From Lichenostomus cassidix (Eukaryota > Chordata > Aves > Passeriformes > Meliphagidae): a stretch of DNA of 64,000 nucleotides. The first letter of the stretch is position 1. Each line of letters starts with the position of its first letter. Under the pieces are notes generated by a model that saw nothing but the letters and a program-made list of their open reading frames with translations, ran no database searches and was not told the origin of the DNA. Positions 11,801 through 25,800 of this stretch are shown here, piece by piece. The DNA lies in the NCBI GenBank assembly GCA_008360975.2, contig CM039193.1:9352501-9416500 (forward strand). Reading direction: 5' to 3'. The position numbers and the translations under genes are program-made.

Positions 11801-14800
11801 TCCTCAAGATTTGCTGCAATTCTATATGCTTTGGCCAGTGAAACTGTCCTTGCACTGTGATACCAACTAATACCAAGTGCCCTAAGCCCTAAGCTAATTT
11901 TGATTTTCCTTTGAAACTAAGTGTTGAAATATAAAAAGAAAACGCCATGTGAAAGAAAATGTTCCTGGCAAGCCCTCAACCGAAAAATAAATAATCTAAA
12001 AAATTTATTTAATTTGAAACCCTGTTGTTTTGAAGGGTGTTTTGCAAAAGTGAAGCACTTGTGGCTGCTATTAAAAGCCAGTGAGGACTGCCACGATCCC
12101 AGCCCACACTCTGGCCAATTGCCATGAAGTGCTGTGGCATGGCTGCAGAGGCACAGACTAGGCAGGCATCAGGAAACCCAAGGCACTATGGTCAGACCAG
12201 CTTAAACTGAATTTGTTTGCAAATGGAACGAAAAAAAAAATAAAGCTGTGCTGGCTTAATAGTGCTACAAATTGCACGGGTGATAAAGTGTTTTTTCCAG
12301 GAAAACAGAGGCTGCACGGATTAAACAGGATTCACTATGGTTTTGTTGAGCCCCCACTGCTTTCCTCTCTATCTTTAAAAGAAGTTCTGAGGAAGAAAAT
12401 TAAAAAAGCTATTCATTAAAAATCTGCTTTCACTGAGGAGTCAGAGAAGTCTGAGTGAACTGCTGAGCAAAGCTGCTAAAGGCAGAGAAGGCCAGCAGTG
12501 ACCCGTGCTTTCAGCAGGAGCCAGCCCTGGCTGACAAGTGTATCCTGGACACATGGCACCAACACTGAATTTGGCACTGGGAAAAAATGTGGCCATGAGA
12601 TTCTGCTGTCAGCAAATTTGTTGATGTTCCCGTGGCTTTCAGGAGGGCAAACAAATGGTGTCATGGATAGGGCAGGAGGAATTTAACTCACTGGGCAGAG
12701 ATGGGGTCTCAGCCCTGCGGACAATGTGCTGCCAAGTGGCATCACCACTGCTCACCTATTCCTTGAGCCAGGGGAGCAGCTCTGACCTTGCAGCAAAAGA
12801 AACCAAAAAAGGCAAGACCAGAAAAGAGAGGCTCAAGCACCTGCTGAACTCTTTGTGCTGAGAAGCAGAGATGAGAGCTTTCCCCAGAGACTCATGCAGG
12901 TCCTGGGACACTCATCCCCGGGGGACCAAGTGTCTTCAGGAGCTCTGCACTTGTGTCTCTGAGAAAGGCAGCAAGGAAACACATGGGAAGGGGTTTGGAT
13001 ATTTTTGGATAATTTCAGTGGTGTTTACTGTCATGTAGAAATGTCCCCTAGGACTCAGCCAAAGACAAGCAGTGATGGTCACCCACTGCATGGTGAGACA
13101 GCTGCAATCTTTGGCCATTGGTGACATGGATTTAAATAAAAGAGCAGACAACAAAATATGCAAAAAAAATCAAAATCCGAGTTCAGAAGCTAATCAATGC
13201 CCTTGCTGTCCCTATAATAAGCTATTAAACCCCTCCTTTAAAAAAAATGCTTTTTGAGGTGTTAAAAAAATGCTGTGTAAACACTAAGTCTGAGAGTTAA
13301 TTTGTGTTTAAACATTACTTAACAATCCATTGTTACTATAAAATTGTTTAATTCTAAAAATGTCAAGTGACAGGAATATAGCTGCCTGTATCAGACATTT
13401 AATAATAAAAATTAGAATAAATATTGACCAGATAAAAACCTAATGTACAAATACTTAAAAATACTGCTCTTGGAATTGATCCACGTACATATAAATAAAA
13501 AAAAAAAATAGGGCTATTTATGATTCATTCAATAGGATTATTCCCTTGCTTCCTGTTTCCACACAAAGCAATCAACCTCTGATCAAAATAAGCATTATGG
13601 CCAAGATTGTCACTAATTGCACTTGCAAAAGCTATGCCAATTGCAGCCACCCATGAATCCAGCGGTGCCATCAATGTCATTAGTTTTTCATTAGCCCTTG
13701 TGAAGTGAGATATTGTTCTTAAAGATTTAAATCCCAGAGTCATGTGATTAGAAGATATATTGACTTTTCAATTTTGATAGAATGTTTACAGAAGAAAGCT
13801 TTCAAATACTATGCAGGTGAATTAAAAGTACTCAAAAAAAATTAGAAAGAAATATCAAAAGTGCACTCAGGTGACATTGTTATTACTTGAATCTGATTAG
13901 CTTTAAGCCTCATGGCTGTCAAGGCCCAATTAATTATTTTTCCACGGTAATTCCCAACTAATCTGTCTGTTCTACATGAAAACACATGGTTACACCTGCC
14001 CTCATGACCAAGAAATGCACAGAGGAAAAATATCACCTGTTTTGTTTGAGATATAGTCACAAGCTATGAGGATTTAGCTTTTACATCTGCATGTGCATAG
14101 CTGAATGTTAACGGGAAGGACACTTCTGAAATAAGGGAGGAACCTAAGTGTACATCAGGTTTCAAAATGGACTTTGACAGTTCTGTCAACCTCACCCTGA
14201 AGCTGCAGAGGACAAATGCAGGATTGCAACAGTTCCTGCAGATGAAATGGTCCACAAAGCCCTGGAGATGGAATTCTCCAACTTCTCTTGCCTTTCAGTG
14301 AGATTTGGGAATGTATGTGTGTGTGTCCCTTCAAAAGGCCAAGGTACTAATCGTACTCTAGTGCTGTGAGCAAGCAAAACTAAGCTATGAAAAATACATA
14401 AACACTGGCAGTTTGCATTGGAATGAAAATAAAGGTAGTCTGAAAAGAAGGATGGAATAAATTCTCAAATCAATGACATTTTGGACCCTAGATAATGGTG
14501 TCATTATCTTAGCTCTAATCTCAACTCAAATGGATTAGCACACTCTAGGAAATGTGTTTGCTGCCCTGTTAATCAAGACAGAGTAAACAGTACAACCCCG
14601 GCTAACCCTCACTGCTCTAGATTAAAGCCCAAATCAACAACGTGCTTATTTTTTCTGGCAATTATGGGAAATCTTGTTTTGTTTTATCACTTAGATGTTA
14701 GCTGATTGGGTCTGCAGAACTTTGCTCACACGCTGGGCGGCAGTGCCCACCACCACTGCCACCAACACCATCGTACCTGACTCTGCCACATCAGCAATGT

Positions 14801-16798
14801 TCACCCCTTGCTCTTGTGCCATGAAGCCCAGGACGGAAAAAATTGCGAAGCCAGACACAAAACTGGTACCACTGTTCAGGCATCCCAGCAGCAAACAGTC
14901 CCTAAGTCACACATATGTCATGGAGCAAGTTAATTAAAAAAAAATTAACCCATTGACCCTACTTTATTTACATCATTTAGCTAAAACACTAAACCCCCTT
15001 GGATGGAAACTTGCCTATAGCAGTTGTATTTGTACTTGTTGTAGCTCCCCAGGGAAGTCATTGCTCCTAAGCAGATTGCATATGAGAAGAAGATTTGTGT
15101 CCCTGCATCTATCCAGACCTAAAGGGAAAGATAGAAATACTGTTATTACCAGCACTGTTGCATTGCGACACTCAACACAAACACACAGTTCAAACTTAGC
15201 AAAATCAACAAAATAATTATTTCCATTGAGGGTGAAAGCTAAAGGAACAGGGAGACAGGGAAAGAGAACAACACATTTGCAAGTTTGGCTTTCAGGAGGA
15301 AAACAAAATTGTTAGCATCAGAACCCAGAAGAACATAATCTCTACAACAGTTCCTGTTTCCCCTCCCCAGAGATGCTCAGTATTTCTAGTTTCTTAGTCA
15401 TTCAGCTGATCCTTCCTGTTGGCGCAACAATAAACGTGTTTCAGTGCAATAGGAAATGCAGAAGTATTTATAACATTGCTCATTTCTCTTGTAACTCATT
15501 TCAGTTAGTGTCAGCCGACAGATTCCTTAAACTGAGGATGTGAAAAGCTTGAGAAACAGGTTTGTGTATTTGGTTTGTTTATTTTTCTAGCTTTCTGGTT
15601 TTTGTACCTGTTCAAATGCAAGATAAAAAGCCGTAGGGGTGGGGGGAAAACAAGCAAAATACAATGAACTTTATAAGATCCATATCTGATCTTGGTCTCG
15701 TGATTCTTTGTCCAGATTACATTATAAAAAACACATACAGAGTGAAATAACCGTACACTATGAACTTCTTGGCTAGTAAATACGTAGCAAGCTATCAAAA
15801 CACATCCTCTGAATCCCATCTGTTCTCTTCTTTCTGTGAATCCAAGTCTGCTAACACCAGTGGAAACCACCAAGGAGTCTGAGTAAGTGAGAATGCAGAC
15901 TGAGGACCATTACCTCCTCCCTCCCACCACCACTTCCCAGCACCTTGCTGACTACTGTCTCCTTGGAGTGATGCTGTTGCTAGACCGTGGGTGGGAGCTG
16001 GCCAGTTCACATGAACCTCTGCTACACTATCTGCTGACTCTCTGCTTAGGGCTAACTGTAGATCATAAAAACAATAGAGTCCCATAAAAGAAGATTAATT
16101 CATAAAATATAATGTCTCCTGTGAAAAAGGTGTCTTGTAAAAGAGGGCAAGACTAGAAAATGAACCAAAATTTCACAATGTTTCTTTCAATTATGCTTTT
16201 CCCACTTCAGTTCTTTAGTGATCATTGGAGTTTTATTTTAACTAAATACTCACTAGAAAGAAATAGCAAAGACAGATGTTATTTCCTATCACTGTGACCA
16301 ACATTTTACTATTTTCCAAGATCCCTGGTTTTCTTTTTTTTCAGGGGGAATATTGTGGTTTTTTTCATTTCTCACGTGAACACTATTGGTTGAAACAATG
16401 CTGATCTGCTCAAGTGTTCCATACTTGCACTCTGTGAGCACAGACAGGAATTTCAATCTATACAGAAAGAGTAAGCCTGGCTCTCACTAGCCTGGGCTAA
16501 GCAAACAGTAGTTCCTGTGCCTCAGAAAGCATTTTCTCCACCTTTGCATGGGTTTTCATTCTTCTGTAATTTCATTCACTTCTCTCCAATCTCCTCCTAT
16601 TGAGCAGTGGGAGACAAGTGACACTGGTACTCACAGTTGTCGCCTGTTGTTCCATCTGTGAAGCTCACGTGTCTCTCCTTTGAAACTAAAGACTATCCTC
16701 ATTTAAAAAAATGCATCTCCCTTACCTTACCAACAAGAAAGCTGAGATTGTATAACGGGACAGAGTCTACAGCCTCAGAGTCCTTTGACACAAAAGAA

Positions 16799-16855
<57 letters not shown>

Positions 16856-19800
16856 TACACATGGAAAGATGCATTAACACATTTAACAGTGACCTTCTCA
16901 AGCAGATCTCTGGAAAATATAACCCAGCATTAAAGTTCAAGCTATATTTGGACCACTAAAGTCTGTGGAAAAAAACTGATTGCCATGACATCAGCACCAT
17001 CACCCTCCACCATCCCCCTCTGCACAGGAAATCATCCTGCTCCCCACTCTGGTTCTGTACCTGTGGGTCAGCTAACCGTGAGATATCAGGGTAAAGATAA
17101 AACTTGATGCCTTCTGCAGCTCCAGGCAGGGTCACACCACGGATGAGTAGAACAAGGAGCATGATGAATGGGAATGTGGCAGTGATGTACACTACCTGGA
17201 AAGAAGAAAAGAAAAAAGGTGTGTTTAGTCTGGGGCAGCCAAAGCTCCAGAACCAAGAGAGTTTTAACAATGGGAATTCAAAGCGCCCTCATCCCTGAAA
17301 AGGACCCAGGCAGAGTTTCTGTGCCTGCTTCTAGTTTAATGGTCTTTAACACCTTATTGCCTAAGGCCTGAAGGCAATGCATGAATCCCTCCAGAGGCTC
17401 CAGGCAATGGTCATGTCACTCAGACATGATTTTATACAGCTCATGACTTTTGCTCGAATTCTGCCTTTGCCCTGTTTGTCCTCCTCACATGACAAGTGCA
17501 CCTCTGCCAGGGAAGTGGAAAGGTTTCCTCACTGATGGCCCCTGAAACATTATTACCTCATTCTTTATGGGAACTTTAAAACTTACAAAGTGCAAACTGT
17601 TTCGCAAGTTCTGCTGCTACCTCTGACCTTGCTGTGCAGCCCCACTACTGCTCCTACAGTTAAATCCAGCAGGGATTGTGTTCAGAGATTAAGGCAATTT
17701 AGTCTGTACTGCCATGTCTCCCTTCTCATCTCCTTGAACACATGAAGCCCTTCAGGTTGGCATCACCCTCAACAGTGGTAATTTCCAGTCCTATAACTTC
17801 ATTATTGCCCTTGCTGCCTATTCAGCAACATCATTATTGGAAACTAAGGCTCTATTCATCCAGTTTGAAAATATGTCTTCATTATCTTTAACCTCTATTC
17901 CCACTCTCTTTGAATAACAGCCTACTTCTTCTCTTCTTGTTATCTCCTCATTCATTTGATGAAAGAGCCCTTTGCTTTCATCTCCAGCACGAGGGTTAAT
18001 TGAGCTTGCATTTGGACAGTTCTATCTTTAGACCCACACTTTCTGACCTCTAACATTTTGCTTTCTTTGCTCATCAGTGCTTTCTCTCATTTTTTATATA
18101 ACTGCTGTGCTACAGTCAAGAATCACTACTGTCCAAGAAAGGGCATTTTTCTTGGAGTCAGATGATTCCCCCAGGTAATTACAGTTTGCTACCATGAGTT
18201 AAAATGTATTTTTGTTTTCCAGAATTTGCTTAACTACTGCAAAGCTCCCAGGATGCTCCATTTTTCTTCTTAAGTGTGTCCTCTGAGAATAACGAGGAGA
18301 ACTCAAAGCCTGCATTGCCATAATAATTCACAGAGAGGGGTTGATTTCATAGAATGAAAGGAAATTTTTTCATACATGTCCTTTTAAATTCTCTCTTTGA
18401 ATTTTCTGTATATTTTCCACTGACAAATAACATGTATTGCACATTAGCCTAGTTTCACCAAAACCAGAAGGATAAAAGGAGGATTTCTGCTCTTTCTTAT
18501 TTTTTTAACATAAGCCAGGTCTATGAAAAATCAAAGTTTTCTTACAAAAAATATATGCTTTGACATTTAGGAACCGAGTAAACAAAAACTCACGGAAGAG
18601 CTTTTGCACTGCATGTAGATATTCTCTCACAATGCTGCAGGAATTTTTAAGATCAAGCACATTATCTAAAGCTTAGGCATAACTAATATTTTTCATCATG
18701 ATTCCATGTTTATTTGTCCAGTGCTTTACTAAAAGATTTTAAAACTACATCTTTTCCTGCCCCCCCCCCCCCCGCCCTGCTCTCCAAAGAGCCATTAACA
18801 CACTGGAAAGCAGGGAAGTGCTATAAACAACCCTCTCCTAAAGTAAACTAGACTTCTCACATAATTCAAGTCCTCCATTAGAGTTTACAGTTTACTTTTG
18901 CTTGACCCCAAAGTTAATGGAGTCAACCGGAGACTTTCCAATGGTTTTGTTGGTCTTTGGCTCCACACCCACACGAGAGCAGGGAGTGAATTCCTACCAA
19001 CCCTGTTTTAGACTTGAGACCATTTTGCAGGATTTGCAGAGAACACAGATTTTTAGACAACTGATTTTAACAGACCTCTTTTCAACCTGTTATCTTCATG
19101 GGGAGTGGAAATAGTACCACAGGGAACTTGGAATGCCTCTCTGTGCTACCGGAGCCTTTACTGAGCAGACAGGTTGCCAGCAGTGCTGCAGAAATGTTCA
19201 CTTCCACCCTGCTGCTGCAGGAGATTTGCTGCCACTACAAAACTTGCAGAATCTCCTCACTAAGTTATATCAATCAGAGGGAACAGAGAAACAAACATTT
19301 TTGTCAATGTGTGCTCTAGAGGTGTGGGAACTGTTCTTCCAAGGAAAGGTGGCAGGAATCCAGGGTAAGGCACCAGCCTTTCAATGAGGCTCTTTGACAA
19401 AAATCACAGAAACCAAGGCAAAAACTGCAGTAAAGCAAGTGCTTTAGTCAACAGTGGAACTGAAGAGGTCTGGCTTCTAACAAAGTTTTGTCTCCTGGTT
19501 GATTCTGCATGCAGCAAGGTAAAACTGCTAAATGATGCCCTCTCTGCAGCTGAGGCACTTAGAATTTCTCCCCGATTACTCTGGGGATTTTTACAAGTTC
19601 ACACTGTGACCTTTTTCTTAGGAAGGGCACTCATGGGGTCACTCCCTTCCACCCAGTTGAGAAGAAATGTGGGGAACTTAAATACCTTGAGATCCCTCTT
19701 CCTTTGTCAGGCTTATCTGAACACTGCTGCAAGCAACAAGTTTGAAAGCTTAGAATTACATAAATACAATAGCTTCAAAGCTCCAGGTAAAAGAACACTA

Positions 19801-22800
19801 CTGAATACAAGGGGCTATAATGTTATGCTTCACTCTAAGTGACTGGCCAAGACTTGCACTGGAGCAGGATGTCCAGGAGTGATACAACCTCTATCCTTTA
19901 CAGGAAAACAATTCTGAAGAGCAGAAGACTAAAGACTAAAGACTAAAACCAAAAGCTATCCAGGATCTTTGTTAGGATCAATGCTCCTGAGCAAGTACCT
20001 AAGTTTAGTCTTGTGTGTCTACACAGACCTCTTCTGTAAGCAAGTAGCCTTTCAAAAATGCTGTGCATCCACCAGTTTGCATTGCCTTAAAACATCCCTA
20101 CCACAGCTATGTTAACATCCATCCTGCTGCATTGGCATGAATGTGACAGGAGTGAGGACATAGAGCACCACTCATTGTGAGCCTGAGACCTTCCACATTC
20201 ACTACATCAGTGGGATGTTCATCCTCTGAGAGCCGAAGTGGTGCTCAATCTGTGCTTGGATCTGCTTCTTGGTGCCTTTCCAGTTATGGCTACTTGACTC
20301 TCAGGCATTTTGGGCACTGGTAATGACTTTCAAAAGTCAGTTGAATATGATTTTTTTCTCTTACTCAGTGCAAAACCCAAAATTTTTCCAGGAAATGGTG
20401 CATATCTTCAAGAACAGCATTACTTAGTATTCCTAACATCTGCTAACTGCAGTGATTCTAGAATGGGTAAAAGAGCACTTACTTTCCCAGTGGATTTGAC
20501 TCCTTTCCAAATGCAGAAGAAACATATCACCCAGACAAGGAGGAGACACAGTGCCAGATCCCACTTGATAATACCAATATCTTCAATTCCCGAGGACAAG
20601 CTCAGCACGTTGCGCCTGAATATTTGAAAGGAAACAAAGCAAGAGGGAGATGCAGGAGCTCAGTTGATGCAAACTCTGGTTGTGATGGCTGAGAACACAT
20701 GATGGTGTGCAGGGCAGCTGATGCACAGGCTGTTTTGTGCTCTCAAAACACTTGCTAAATCAGTGGCTTATGTGACCAAAGCTGTGCTTTACAACCCTAC
20801 ACATCCCTTATGTCTGTGGGACTCCTTAATTCAATAAACTGCACAACATTTGAAAAATTTAAGCTCTTTTTAGCAGCCCATGACCACCCCAATATGAGAT
20901 AAAAAAGTATATGCTCCCTTGAAGATCCAAGACCAACTCGCCCCAGTGAAGCTGCCTGGCAGAAGGGCACACCAGGTGTCCATCATGAACACTTGCAGCT
21001 GACCTGTATCCCCATGTTTCTCCTCCTTTTCAGTTCATTAGCAAGGCTGCCACAAAGGGGAAAGGGAAAAAGCAGTGCAGGGAAGTGTCAGACCACACAG
21101 CTTGGTAGGGTGAAGGCTGGAGCCATTACCTGTTCTCCCTTGGGGACCCCCAAACAAGCACTGCCCAGGTGCTGCCACCTGTCCTTGGCACCCCTGGCAC
21201 CAGGGTCTCGTTTAGCTAACACCAGATTGTTTGGGAAACTTTATTCACTCACTTAGGTTAATAAATAAAAAGTAATTCCTGAGCTGTGTCTTAAGGGAGG
21301 AACATCTGACCATTAAAAAACTCTGATCCAGAGGGGAAATATTCATTAAGGCTTTTCTCTTTTCAAAATTCTCATGGCTTATCATTAAATACTGAATTTA
21401 AAGTATTTTAAAAATAATTTCATGCAACATACACTGCCCTCACACACTGCACATACCTTGTCATACCCCACACTTCATTTGTCAAATATGTAAAAGAACA
21501 AACTATTTCTTACTGTTCACTGAGCTAAAACTCCCCTGCAAATGAACCCAGAAAACTCTGAAGTTTCTGCAAGGTTTTTTTCAGTCAAGGAAAAGTTTGA
21601 CCTACAGAAGTGAACTTGCTACCTAACAAATTATTAGTGAAATTTTATTTTCAGACAGCTATAAAGGTCAGGTACTTTCCTTCACCAGAGTTGTGGAGAG
21701 CAGAGCCCAGAGCAGTCTGGGTGCTGCACTAGGTCAGGCCCATGTGTGTGGCATGTACAGCTTTGCATGTGGATCCACAACAAGACAAACCACTGTGATT
21801 TGGTTTTCCCCTAAATTAATGATTTTTTTTTTTGGCTATTACCATGGAAATAACAGTGAATGAAGTCACTGATGGAAAATTTGCAATTAGTTTTTCGAAA
21901 AAGCCCTGGATTGACCAGTTTAATAGGACTCAAGCCCTCGCCCATCTGTTTTTGCCAAACTCACTTGGATTACCTGTGTGACTGTGTTCTCACACCAAAT
22001 GCTTTATTCTCACACCAAATGCTTTATTCTCTCTGAGCATGTGTGTATTTTGTTATGGAAAAGGACTAATGGCACCAGACAGGGTAAGTCTGCCCTAATC
22101 AGCACAGCTATTCAACAGTTATGAGAAAACCCTCAGTAATGAATATTTGGCATAAAGTTGCAGTCCTGCTTCACCTGAGCCTGAAGAAACAAAGGAAATA
22201 CCCGCTGTGGGTATACAAAAGAAGAAAATACATTTATAAGATGACAAAGTTCAGCTGCAACCTTCTGTGCCTTTTTAAAAAATAAATGGCAATTTTCCAA
22301 TCAAAGGGGCAGTTCATATTAAAAAGGCAATCTATAGAGCCGGCTCTCAGGAAACTGTGAATAATTAACTGCAAAGGCCTTTTGGAATAAGGAGCTCTGT
22401 TAATGCATTCAGCTAAAACTTCTTTGCTTTCTACTGCAGAACTAAAAGCAAGTGGCCATCATTCCTGGGGTTTGCCCCAGCAATTCTTTCAAGATTTTTT
22501 GAAGGACACCCCAGTGGGTTACTGAGAGCCAGATATCTTACTTTTCTATGGTGAGGCAGCAAGCACACTATGATGCATTGGCCTTCTCTGTCCAGGGTTA
22601 TCCCATCTCACAAAGACTGACTACCTCAAGGAATACACTCAGAATTACCAGGGAAGCTTCAGTGCTACAATTATTTTATGAGTTCTAGCCCAACATATTT
22701 TTACAGAAGCACTCAACCTGGATTTGTGATACCCTGTAAATTCAAGTTCAGGTGGGAGCGTGAGCTGGACTGTGTTGATGACTCTTCCGTTTTGTAACAT

Positions 22801-25800
22801 AACCCCTGTGCTGCTGAGATTCAGCCAAGCCCTTCAGCTACCTTCACACCACTTACACACGGAGTTGTTACTCAGTCAGATTTATAGTCTTGATGCTGTC
22901 ATTAACTGTCACTCATATATAATCAATGGGACAACAGGCTGGGGCTGAGTTTGTTGTAAACAGGAGTTCTTGACCCTTGAACACTAATATGTTCTAGTGT
23001 GTGCAATATGGAAATGTAACAGGAGCTGGAACTGGCTCTACAACATAAACAAAAATAAAATGAAGAGAGTTATGCAATCCTTGAGGGATATTCCAGCTCA
23101 TTAATCAAGTGAATGCAGACAGGACCTTTCAAACCAGGAAAGGTGAAGCCCCCTTTGGACGGACAAGAATAATTAACACTGAAATGGCTGTACAGAGGAA
23201 TAATTAAAGGAGAATATTAAACAAATTTTAAAACTCTCAAGTTTGCTCTCAAAGGCAGAGACAACTACTCTAGATTTTGTTTAGTTTTTTGTGTTGCTTC
23301 CTTTAGGATTACATGCCATTAGCATGTGATGGTCTTTCTTGGGATTTGGACAAATAAAGTCTGCTGATTACCAAATATTTATAAACACTTGGCCAGCACC
23401 AGACAATCAGAGGTTTTGTTCAACCATAATTACCCCATTAGACTTATCCCTCATGTATTAATATGTGTGTAAGCCTTTAAGGTTTTGGACTTCAAAATAA
23501 AATCTTCAGAAATAAGACCTGAAGCATGTGATACCAAGAGGTAAGTCTCCTGATATAAAGCCTGATTTTCTTAACTCCCTGTTATTGCTGCTCAAGCAAG
23601 CATGTGATTTGCACAGAACATTAATTCAAATGAACTGAAATGTCAGGCAGCACTATACATCCAGCCAGGCTGAGAAGTTCAGAGTGAAGAGGTTAATGCA
23701 TCAATGTGGTCAATTATACCTGGGCAGGCAGCACTAGTTTTACAAAGCAATACTGATGAGGACACTACATAAATGTCCCACAGTAAAAATGGCATTGGGT
23801 TTCAGAAACCAAATACTCACAAACCTCTGAATTAAACTGGAATTAATTGTGCCACAAAGCAGATGGATATCTTCCATTAAAGACTAATTATTTACCTGTC
23901 CTTTCAATGTTGGTAGCTGGCTGGCAGCCAGCATTGTCTATGGAGGCAAGGTACCTGAAAGTTCTTAAAACTATTTTTAATTTCAGAATTGTAAAGAATA
24001 GTAGCATTGCTGGGGGAAAAAATGGGGATATTCAATGCTTGCACCATGTAAAAGCTATGCTACTTTAATTACAAGAGTGCTGCGTGATCTCTGCTCTTAC
24101 TTTAAGACATCAGTAGTTATTTATGCAAAGAGAACAGCTATTTTTAAAATACTTCTCTAAGAGTCATGACTCCTGAAGGCAGCTTGCTCTATTAAGAGCA
24201 GTTTTGCCCATGATGAAACAGTGAGTTATGGGCAGTATGTCTGTCCTAGTAGGATTACAAAGCCAAACTGCTCCCTAGAAAGACTCCAGGGAGGAGTTCA
24301 GCTTACGATGTCTAAAAGTGTTGAGGACACCAGTTAAAGTGGCTGCAAAGTGCAGGGAGAGCTACTCCAGGAGCACTGAGCAACCTTTGCTCTGACTCTG
24401 CTATGGACACAGTGAGGGCCCAGCTGAGGACAGGAAAGTGAGTGAGGATCAATGCTGCCCAACCTCAGAAACCTCCAGCCTGACTACATCTACAGGAGGA
24501 TTTGGCTCAGCTTGCAGGGGAGTTTTCTGACTCGGTTTCTCTTAGAGGGAAATTAACTAAAAGCTCCATCACTGAAGTGCTCCCATGGGGACACCATTCC
24601 CCCAGCCCATGGCTGCCCTGCCATAGCACCCTTCATCATGTACCTGCTGTGTTGTCACCCACAGAAAGCTCTGCTGCTCCCCAGCGGGCTGGTGCCCTCA
24701 CTCTTTTAAAATCCCTTTCCCAGCTACCAGCCCTATTGCCTTCCAGTATGGTATCTTCAGTCTTCTGAAGTGAACATGCTGCCTGGGGCTCCAGGGGAGC
24801 AACCTGGCCCACAAATCTCTGCATTACAGGAGTAGGAGCTTCAGAGCAGCTGGACAATTCCATGGCCACAGCACGAGCTGCCATGCTCACGGCTGCCCCC
24901 AGGTACGAGAGCACTGTCAGCAAAATTGCTGCACAAAAGCAATGATGACAGTGTTTTGGAAGTCTGGGGGAGCAACTATTTCAGGGCCAGCACTGTGGAG
25001 CTCTGCTTCCTTGGGAGGCCTTGAGAAGACCTTTGAACACCTGACCAAAGCAGCCACTCATTTGGATTCAAGGCCTTCAGTCCCAAGTCATTGTGGGAGA
25101 GTCTGAAGGGCTGAGAGCTGCTTCCTCTTCTACTGCAACTTGCCTCTCAGTTCCCCCAAAATACCCAAAGGTACCATTTAACAATCATTTTCCAGCTTCC
25201 TCCCTATTTACCAGGGAGGAAGTCACCTGGAAAAGCAGCTGCCCCTCTACATGGAAACGCAGAGCTCATGGTGAAAATGCTGCTCTCACAGCCTGCACCC
25301 TGTCCCTCACACCAGTCATCAGAGCCTTTTCACAAACTACCAATCCAAGATTCAATCTGCCCCTTTGTATTTTGGCTCTCGAGTTATAAATTTGAGCACA
25401 GCTCCTAAGACTGTTTTTTTCTAAACCGAATGCATGCCAAACATCTTCAGCATGAACATGATGCCTGCTGGGGCTTTGGCTGATGCTTATTTTAAAAATA
25501 GAGAAGTAGGTACAAGTTGATCAGAAATGAAACTGGACTTTAAACATGCTGAAAAAGCCAAGCTGGGCCAGAAACGGATTCTACCCTTAAAAGAAAAAAA
25601 AAAAAAAATAAACTATTTGTAGATTCTTTGGATTTAAGTTTCCCTACAGGTGTCTTCCTCCACTGCTATGTTTTGACACTTATATAAACACACATAGATT
25701 TGAGGTCATGCCTGTTCAGAGATCATGTTACGCAATATGATTTAAAACTTGAAAAATAAGAGAAATGGGAATAAGAAGCTTAGGACTGATAAAATTCAGG

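Larger units (their letters stand above)
17196..20482 (-). other. SLC6A6: SLC6A6 intron between coding exons 4 and 5 (3.3 kb)
   Basis: This is a GT-AG intron with donor GTAAGT and acceptor TTTCCAG. It includes a (C)14 homopolymer (18760-18773) and a (GACTAAA)3 microrepeat (19927-19947). A 152-codon plus-strand ORF at 19384-19842 has no recognisable domain and is not called as a gene. Confidence 0.92.

Noticed and set aside
18340..18375. CATAGAATGAAAGG, resembling the end of a CR1 element
   Set aside because: The similarity stops after about 14 bp and none of the downstream CR1 blocks follow.
19384..19842. 152-codon plus-strand ORF in the intron between coding exons 4 and 5
   Set aside because: It has no recognisable domain or start context and sits antisense inside an intron of a well-defined gene.
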